A stretch of 64,000 bases of DNA, from assembly GCA_039090855.1 (NCBI GenBank), contig CM076999.1, positions 114,451,072 to 114,515,071 of the forward strand, in the 5' to 3' direction. This DNA comes from Macrothele yani. Taxonomy: Eukaryota; Arthropoda; Arachnida; Araneae; Macrothelidae. Positions 57,371-64,000 of this stretch are shown one piece after another; position 1 is the stretch's first letter, and every line of letters begins with the position of its first letter. Below the pieces are notes generated by a model. The model was not told the DNA's origin. It did no database searches and was given only the letters and a program-made list of their open reading frames with translations. The position numbers were made by a program, and so were the translations under genes.

Positions 57371-59777
57371 GGTTCACTGCAAACCGCCACACAGGAAAAC
57401 TGCCACACCGGAAGATTGTCACACAGGAAAACTGCCACACCGGAAGAATGTCACACAGGAAAACTGCCACACCGGAAGATTGCCTCACAGGAAAACTGCC
57501 ACACGCTTTTCATTAAGGGGCAGCGTACAAATTGCTATTCCTCCGAGGAACACTTTGAATGTGTGGCAGTTTTCAAAGTTTCCGAATTACGAATTATGTG
57601 CGGCAGTTCCCCAAGGTGCCTAACGATGGGAAGGAGCTCTTTTCTTTGTCTGAATTTTCATGTCGGTTCATACTTAGGGCACCTGGCCACAGAAGTTCGA
57701 GGGGGGGGGGTATAAAGATTGTCGTTTCCTGGCCTACATTGAGAATTGAATTGGGAACTCCAAACAAATTTCGAGAAAACGTTTTATGTCAGCCAAGCGA
57801 AAATTGTACTGTGTTCAGGAAAGGACAATAAGGTGGGAATTTTTAATAACGCTGCATTTTTACTTAGGCACTAAATACTTACATAACATGTCAAATTTGT
57901 AATATTTTTCATTTACTTAATTAATTCATAGGCCCCTCGGCCTTTTTAACAGCTTTTAATCCGCCGACTTCATATTCATAACGCTCACGTATCAAATCAA
58001 GTCTAGCATTGCGCTTTTACTTAGGCACCAAATATTAAAGTCATGGGTAACAGGCATAGGCCTTTTTGACAGGTTTTAATTCTACCAATGCCCTATTCAT
58101 AACATTTACACAGCAAATCCAGGTAATATATTGGGGTTTACTTAGGCACGAAATATTAATTCTAAGGCCCTCGGCCTTTTTAGCAGTTTTTACTTTATCG
58201 ATGCCATATTCACAACGTTTACACAACAAATAAATGTAATAATATTGCGCTTTTATTTAGGCACGAAATATTAATTTATTGGCCCTAGGCCTATGTCTTG
58301 TTAATAGTTTTTACTCTGTCAATGCCATATTCACAACGTTTACACACACAAAATAAATGTAATAACATTGCTCCTTTACTTAAGCACAGAATATTCGTAC
58401 ATAGGCCCTAAGTCTGGGCCTACGAATTAATATTTCGTGCCCAAGTAAAAGCGTAATTTTATTAACTTGATTTGCTGTGTAAACGTTGTGAATATGACAT
58501 CGGTGGAGTAAAAACTGGTAAAGGGGCCTAGGCCTAGGGCCTGTGAATAAATATTTTGTACCTAAATAAAAGCGCAATATTATTAACTTAATTTGGTGTG
58601 TAAACGTTGTGAATATGGCATTGGTAGAATAAAAACTATTAACAAGGCATAGGCCTAGGGTCAATGAATTAATATTTCGTGTATATACGTTGTGAATATG
58701 GCATCGATAAAGTAAAAACTACTAAAAAGGCCGAGGGCATATGAATTAATATTTCGTGTATAAACGTTGTGAATATGGCATCGATAAAGTAAAAACTACT
58801 AAAAAGGCCGAGGGCCTATGAATTAATATTTCGTGTATATATGTTGTGAATATGGCATCGATAAAGTAAAAGCTACTAAAAAGGCCGAGGGCCTATGAAT
58901 TAATATTTCATGTATATACGTTGTGAATATGGCATCGATAAAGTAAAAACTACTAAAAAGGCCGAGGGCCTATGAATTAATATTTCGTGTATATACGTTG
59001 TGAATATGGCATCGATAAAGTAAAAACTACTAAAAAGGCCGAGGGCCTATGAATTAATATTTCGTGTATATACGTTGTGAATATGGCATCGATAAAGTAA
59101 AAACTACTAAAAAGGCCGAGGGCCTATGAATTAATATTTCGTGCCTAAGTAAACCCCAATAATATTAACTTGATTTGCTGTGTAAACGTTATGAATATGG
59201 CATTGGTAGAATAACTACTGTCAAAAAGGCCTATGCCTGTTACCTATGACTTTAATATTTGGTGCCTAAGTAAAAGCGCAATGCTATTATTGACTTGATT
59301 TGATACGTAAGCGTTATGAAAATGAAGTCGGCGGATTAAAAGCTGTTAAAAAGGCTGAGGTGTAGGGCCTATGAATTAATTAAGTAAATGAAAAATATTA
59401 CAAATTTGACATATTATGTAAATATTTAGCGCCTAAGTAAAAGTGCAGGGTTATTAAAAATTCCCACCTTATTGTCCTTTCCTGAACACAGCAATTTTCT
59501 CTTGGCTTACATAAAACGTTTTCTCGAAATTTGTTTGGAGTTCCCAATTCAATTCTCAATATAGGCCAGGAAACGACAATCTTTATACCCCCCCCTGGAA
59601 CTTATATGGCTAGTGACAAACAAAAGAGCTCTTTCCCATCGTTAGGCACTTTGGGAAACTGCCACACATTCAAAGTATTCCTCGAAGGAACAGCAATTTG
59701 TGCCCGGCCCCTTAATGAAAGTCGTGTGGCAGTTTTCCTGTGTGGCAGTCTTCCTGTGCGGTGGTCTTCCGCCAACC
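57371..59777. mobile_element. Foldback-type element with perfect 9-bp target duplication
   Basis: The 9-bp duplication ttgacgcag occurs at 57362-57370 and 59778-59786, the target length of Drosophila FB elements. The two arms, about 1.0 and 1.3 kb, are diverged reverse complements meeting near 58412. Outer parts share acacaggaaaactgccacac, and inner parts consist of repeated acttaggcac-type units. The right arm has an extra 77-bp tandem block. No transposase is encoded, so mobilisation in trans is inferred. Confidence 0.92.
58666..59140. repeat. 77-bp tandem array in the foldback right arm
   Basis: The word gaattaatatttcgtg starts units at 58666, 58743, 58820, 58897, 58974, 59051 and 59128, with exact 77-bp spacing. 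Copies are nearly identical, whereas the left arm has only longer, diverged units. Confidence 0.95.
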
Positions 59778-59821
59778 TTGACGCAGTGATTGTCAGATGC
59801 AAACTCAAAGTTTCACTTTGT

Positions 59822-60733
59822 CCAACTGTTCGGTTAAGAGTACTTACAAACACCAAAAAAAAAACTACATTCTGAAAATGATTCAGATTACCCTAAAACA
59901 TCCTAAAACCATATAAAATTTTACCCCAAGAGGACCACAAATTACCCCAAAGCAGGGTAATTACCCTAAAAGTGGAAGGTTCAACTGTTCGGTTAAGAGT
60001 AATTTCGAAAACCAAAAAACCACGATCTGAAAAAGATTCGAATTTCCCTAAAACCCCATAAAACTTATTTTTACACCAAGAAGACCATAAATTACCCCAA
60101 AACAGGGTAATTATCCTAAAAGTGGAAGGTCCAACTGTTCGGTTAAGAGTAATTTCGAAAACCAAAAAACCACGATCTGAAAAAGATTCAAATTTCCCTA
60201 AAACCCCATAAAACTTATTTTTACACCAAGAAGACCATAAATTACCCCAAAACAGGGTAATTACCCTAAAAGTGGAAGGTCCAACTGTTCGGTTAAGAGT
60301 AATTTCGAAAACCAAAAAACCACGATCTGAAAAAGATTCAAATTTCCCTAAAACCCCATAAAACTTATTTTTACACCAAGAAGACCATAAATTACCCCAA
60401 AACAGGGTAATTACCCTAAAAGTGGAAGGTCCGACTGTTCGGTTAAGAGTAATTTCGAAAACCAAAAAACCACGTTCTGAAGAAGATTCAAATTTTCCAA
60501 AAACCCCATAAAACTTATTTTTACACCAAGAAGACCATAAATTTCCCCGAAACAGGGTAATTACCCTAAAAGTGGAAGGTCCAACTGTTCTGTTCATAGT
60601 AATTTCAAAAACCAAAAAACCACGTTCTGAAAAAGATTCAAATATCTCTAAAACCCCATAAAACTTATTTTTACACCAAGAAGACCATAAATTACCCCAA
60701 AACAGAATAATTACCCTACAAGTGGAAGCACTG
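59822..60733. repeat. 150-bp tandem array, about six copies, of the copy B terminus
   Basis: The word gtggaagg recurs at 59972, 60122, 60272, 60422 and 60572 with exact 150-bp spacing. Each unit corresponds to the terminal 150 bp of the hAT-like element, present once in copy A (53389-53540). The period is a multiple of three, so the minus strand stays open for 240 codons by chance. Confidence 0.95.
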
Positions 60734-60764
60734 ATTCCCTGGTTGACTTCAAATGAGCTTGTGA

Positions 60765-61494
60765 CAAATACAAAAATAACTAAGGCAATAATATTTACAA
60801 ATCGTCAAATAAATATAACACCTCTTAATTCTATACTTTTAGACAATAGAAATAGTAACTGATTTCGCATATCTAGGGACAAAATTGGAATCTAACTTAA
60901 AGTGGAATAACCATATGAAGTTCTTAATGAATAAAGTATATCTTCAAATATTGGGATAGTTAGTCGCATTCTTACTAATTTATCAGTTACAACACTAAAA
61001 CTTTTATATTATTCTCTGGTACAATCACATTTAAATTATTGCATTCTATCTTGGAAACAAACAACTTACTCTAATTTTAGGAAACTTCAGACATTACAAA
61101 ATAAATATATTAGAGTGTTGGGATTAAAACATAACTCTGATATGAATCACTTTTCACTAATAAACTTACATGTACATATACACGTTGGCCCAAATAAGTA
61201 TAACATTTAAGACAATTACGTAATTATAATTTGAGAAAAGTCATGTGTACACAGGAGAAAGAAAAAATGATTTATATCATACATTTTTTGAAATTTCATT
61301 ACGTCTATGATACTAGGTGGATCTCAATTGAGAAAATTTTCTTCCAGGACTCCGTATGTTAAACAGTCTCTAAGTTATACTGGCCCTCAATTTTGGAATT
61401 CTTTACCTCATGATCTTACAGTAATAAATAATTTCAAGGTATTTAAAAAAAAAAACCACTTTACATTTTGGGACTATCAGGATTATAAAAAAAG
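60765..61494 (+). pseudogene. CR1/L2-like LINE reverse transcriptase, C-terminal fragment
   Basis: Frames on the plus strand read TKAIIFTNRQINITPLN, then LLYYSLVQSHLNYCILSW and RKLQTLQNKYIRVLGLKHN, matching the region after the reverse-transcriptase palm of CR1/L2/Jockey-type LINEs. After an unrelated or very decayed stretch at about 61165-61310, the typical final block appears (QSLSYTGPQFWNSLPHDL). Frameshifts and stops are frequent and the catalytic palm is missing. Confidence 0.75.
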
Positions 61495-61539
61495 AGGGGG
61501 GGACTAAGGTGAAATAAAATGGGGAGATGAGGAGAAAAG

Positions 61540-61710
61540 AAGAGGGGAAAAGGTGAAAGTGATAAAATGGGAAAGTGGGTACATAAAGGGTGAAGTAGTG
61601 GGGAAAGTGGATACATAAAGGGTGAAGTAGTGGGAAAGTGGGTACATAAAGGGTGAAGTAGTGGGAAAGTGGGTACATAAAGGGTGAAGTAGTGGGAAAG
61701 TGGGGAAGGT
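61540..61710. repeat. Purine-rich array of about 30-bp units
   Basis: Units of the type gtgggtacataaagggtgaa are repeated about four times within a longer G/A-rich stretch that starts after the LINE fragment. The period is about 30 bp. Confidence 0.8.
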
Positions 61711-62335
61711 TGGGAGGAGCGTGGAGAAAAAAAAAAGGGAGAGGGAACAACTTTACTAACACTAATTTCTATTACTATCTTTGAATGTTGTGCGCCATGC
61801 TTTCAGGACTAGTGATACCAGGTCGTGCTATTTATTTAGCTCCAGTACTATGACATTTTTCTGAATGCTATTTTCTATTTTCCGGGGAAATTTTGCGGGT
61901 TTTTTTTTTTTTTTTTTTTGCAGAAAATTTAGTATTTTATTTTAAATCCAACTTGTATAACAACAGTGTTTTGGAACTTTGTTGGTAACTTGGCTACACA
62001 AAGTTTTCTTTTTTTTTACCTCCTTTGATTTTTGATATTGCCAGATTTCCTTCTACTTACGTATTCACATTCCATCATTCATCTTACAAAGTTGGTTGGT
62101 TTATTTCCGTTCTCTAGCTGTTGCCACTGTCGAGCACTACGAAGGGTCACTGGGTGCAATTACACAAAAAGATTGTAAATAATTTTGATTATTTGAAATT
62201 TCTAGCAAACTGTTACCCACGATTACGACTATTGCAAACTAGAGGTCTAGTGATTGATATTCCTCTTCATTTTAAACACGAAAATACTCAAATGTCAAAA
62301 TTGAAAGCAGAATAAAGGAACTTGCTGTTTATGAT
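61711..62335. other. Unassigned T-rich spacer
   Basis: It includes a T run at about 61899-61919. A short open frame at 62121-62315 has no recognisable family features. It might be part of the hAT gene that continues at 62557, but this cannot be shown. Confidence 0.35.
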
Positions 62336-62336
62336 T

Positions 62337-62556
62337 TTTTTTTTTTTTATTGGAGGTTTAACGACAAAGTGAGCAACTTAATGGGCTGTAAGCAGTCGCC
62401 TGTCCCTGATTTTGGGTCACAGGGAAGGGAGAGAGCCAGTGCCGTAAGGCAAGCACAACATCTATGCCTCACCGGGATTCCAACCCGGAACCCCTTTCAC
62501 GCGAATGATCGGAGGCCATCGCTTAGACCACGGCGCCACCGTGGCGCGGGACGGCT
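62337..62556 (-). mobile_element. Diverged SINE-1 copy
   Basis: On the minus strand the head, B box region (ggttggaatcc instead of ggttcgaatcc), body and poly(A) tail follow the SINE-1 plan with many substitutions and deletions. A short possible target repeat, tatga, is present on both sides. It is older than the other SINE-1 copies. Confidence 0.85.
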
Positions 62557-62970
62557 ATGAATTGGATTAAGCACTTCAAAGGTAACATTCCAACAAGCCC
62601 AATTGAATGGGGGGAGGCTGAAGAACCAAAATTGTATAAAAGGCAATCTATTTGCAATTCTTTCAGATACTGTTTTAGCTGCAGCACTTTCTGTACCCCC
62701 ATCAGCAATGGAATTGTTGAAAGAATATTTTCCAAAATGATTTAGCTGAAAAATGCAACTCAAAAATGCATGACAGTTGAAATTGTCCCGGCTCTACTGA
62801 GAGTCAGGTGCAATTTGAATTTTGAAGCAAAATGTTGCAGACATTTTCCGATTACTACCAAAATGCTCAACAAATTTAAAAACTCAATGTATGATAACTG
62901 CTTGTACTGTAAGGATGGTGATAATGTTAATGACATTATTGAAGAGTTTAACGTTACAGCGAATGCTTGA
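62557..62970 (+). pseudogene. hAT transposase dimerisation-domain fragment
   Basis: Across two frames the sequence reads DTVLAAALSV, then ISNGIVERIFSKM, a stop, and TVEIVPALLRVRCNLNFE. These match the C-terminal hAT block in which a SNxxVERxFS motif precedes an ALLxVxxN helix. A one-base shift lies in the C run near 62695. The domain ends near 62970. The upstream part is cut off by the SINE at 62337-62556, and nothing earlier is recognisable with confidence. Confidence 0.7.
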
Positions 62971-63419
62971 TTTTAATCATTAAAAGAAGAAATCTGCTTT
63001 CATATTAGGAAAATGTGGTACTCTGTTGAGTTATGGGCTGTTTTACAATTGAATGAATGCTATACGAAGTTTTTGTACAACTGCAGGACTAAAGTATGAG
63101 AAATGGAGAAAGTTTCTTGAAGTGCAATTTTTTTCTTGAAATGCTATTTTTTAAGCTTTTATGGGAACTCTGTTGTTACGTTTTTGCTATTTTTCATGGC
63201 AAACCTTGCTATTTTTCTATCATCTGACCTGGCAACACTGCCTCTGATTTGCCTATATTTGTACAGGAAGATCAGGGCTTTGTCAATACTTTTCTGGTCT
63301 TTTCCTAGATCTCCCTTTATACCTACACTGCTGTTACTTTGTATTTTTGGTTTTAATGTAACAGCTAAATAAGCTGAACTGAATAGAATTTTGGAAAATT
63401 CTCTTCACGGATATGAGAT
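62971..63419. other. Spacer with possible hAT terminus
   Basis: The sequence ending gacctggcaacactg at 63240 looks like the complement of a cagtgttgcca-type hAT terminus and may be the 3' end of the hAT fragment upstream. No matching left terminus is found in the window. Confidence 0.35.
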
Positions 63420-63553
63420 GTTCACCCATCGCCATTCTACTGATTCTGACTCTATTCTACTGATAGATTTTCGTAATCTACTGATTTTTCTCTGGTTTAA
63501 GATCACCTACTCACTCAGGGATATGCTGTCTAAGAATATTTGCATTCTTTCAG
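63420..63553. repeat. Solo satellite-1 monomer
   Basis: This single diverged long-type monomer starts gccattctactgatt and runs through tcgtaatctactgattttt to ctcagggatatgctgtctaa. It is 39 kb from the main array. Confidence 0.85.
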
Positions 63554-63934
63554 TTCTCACCATCTACTGATCCAATGCACAAGACTCACCTCAGAATTAG
63601 TCTGAAGAGAAAATTCTGACGAAAATTAAAGGTCATTCGGAGAACGTGCTCTGGGCCTCGAACAGGCAGTTTGTCATTTTCATGTATTACTTCCGTCCAC
63701 AGTGAGTAGAGTTTAGGTCCCAGCCACCTACAGCGAGATCGCCTTTTGGGTAGGACACAGAAACGGAAGGAATGAGAGCAAGTCTAGCGACTTTTGACCG
63801 AACAGTTTGTAGTGAGATTAGAGTACAGTAGATGGCGCCACCGTACAAGTACGATGTTGCACATAGATGGGTGAGAGAATTTCAGGGAGGACATAGGAAA
63901 GGATACCCATTTAACCAGTGGGTTCAGCCTGGGG

Positions 63935-64000
63935 GCCGTCACTTTACGTGCTCGTCCGATGCACGGCGGATATTCAGCGATTGTTAGTAAATCACACCAT
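63935..64000 (-). mobile_element. Partial SINE-3-like sequence at the window edge
   Basis: The words gtccgatgcacggcggatat and cagcgattgttag parallel ccgacgcacggcaggtattt and tagtggtttgaac of the SINE-3 at 7351-7632, in the same orientation. The remainder lies outside the window. Confidence 0.5.

Larger units (their letters stand above)
54900..60733 (-). mobile_element. Non-autonomous hAT-like element, copy B, greatly expanded
   Basis: It starts cagtgcttccac at 54900 and ends gtggaagcactg at 60733. Its own sequence, inverted relative to copy A, is found at 54900-54996, 56752-57361 and 59787-60733. Nested or amplified DNA accounts for the rest: the 113-bp array element (55005-56743), the foldback element (57371-59777) and extra copies of its 150-bp terminus. 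Flanking octamers (catcactg and attccctg) agree at five of eight positions, so the target duplication is not secure. Confidence 0.8.

Noticed and set aside
59893..60615. 240-codon minus-strand open frame with a 50-residue periodic sequence, candidate repeat protein
   Set aside because: It is produced by the 150-bp tandem array, whose period is divisible by three. The unit is the non-coding end of a hAT-like element and has no start context or homologue.
53389..60733. One giant foldback element of 7.3 kb
   Set aside because: Copy A has its own exact 8-bp duplication (53381-53388 and 54200-54207), so two separate inverted insertions explain the symmetry better.

Overview
The window looks like repeat-dominated, intergenic DNA from an animal nuclear genome. 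The repertoire points to an arthropod, but this is an inference and no species can be named. It holds Tc1/mariner elements, hAT elements with BED or MYM-like transposases, RTE and other non-LTR retrotransposons, several tRNA-derived SINE families and two large satellites. I recognise no host protein-coding gene, no genuine tRNA or rRNA gene, no operon and no CRISPR array. Nearly all open frames are transposon remnants or by-products of repeats.

Layout. 0-15.9 kb: a Tc1-like end, two SINE-1 copies, a decayed LINE ORF2 (RT and zf-RVT domains) split by a SINE-2, a Tc1-like element carrying a near-perfect snapback insert, a SINE-3, an almost intact Tc1-like element, LINE ORF1-like remnants, a tandem SINE-2-type array, and a mariner with an internal 140-bp triplication. 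15.9-24.0 kb: satellite 1, with 100-122 bp monomers arranged in a higher-order repeat of about 2,056 bp. 24.5-27.7 kb: a hAT element with a perfect 8-bp target duplication, interrupted by a 5'-truncated RTE. 27.7-31.1 kb: a foldback-family fragment, SINE-1 copies and a CA microsatellite.

31.1-45.8 kb: a hAT element stretched to 14.7 kb by nested insertions. The largest is a SINE-3 whose body is amplified in place about 45 times (about 209 bp each, 9.4 kb) between the two halves of one target-site duplication. Two mariners lie in the same hAT, and one carries a 95-bp x5 array made from its own transposase C-terminus. 45.9-50.9 kb: a Tc1-like element, duplicated SINE-4 units and a large decayed BED-type hAT transposase. 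51-53 kb: microsatellites and unrecognised AT-rich DNA. 53.4-60.7 kb: two inverted copies of a non-autonomous hAT-like element. The second copy is inflated by a 113-bp tandem array inside another 8-bp-TSD element, by a foldback element with a perfect 9-bp TSD, and by sixfold amplification of its own 150-bp terminus. 60.8-64 kb: a LINE 3' end, a hAT C-terminus abutting a SINE-1, and a solo satellite-1 monomer.

The genes do not act together as a pathway. The unifying observation is mechanistic: transposable elements here have repeatedly undergone local tandem amplification of internal segments, in at least eight unrelated elements and at scales from 18 bp to several kilobases. The SINE-3 case catches satellite birth inside a single dated insertion.
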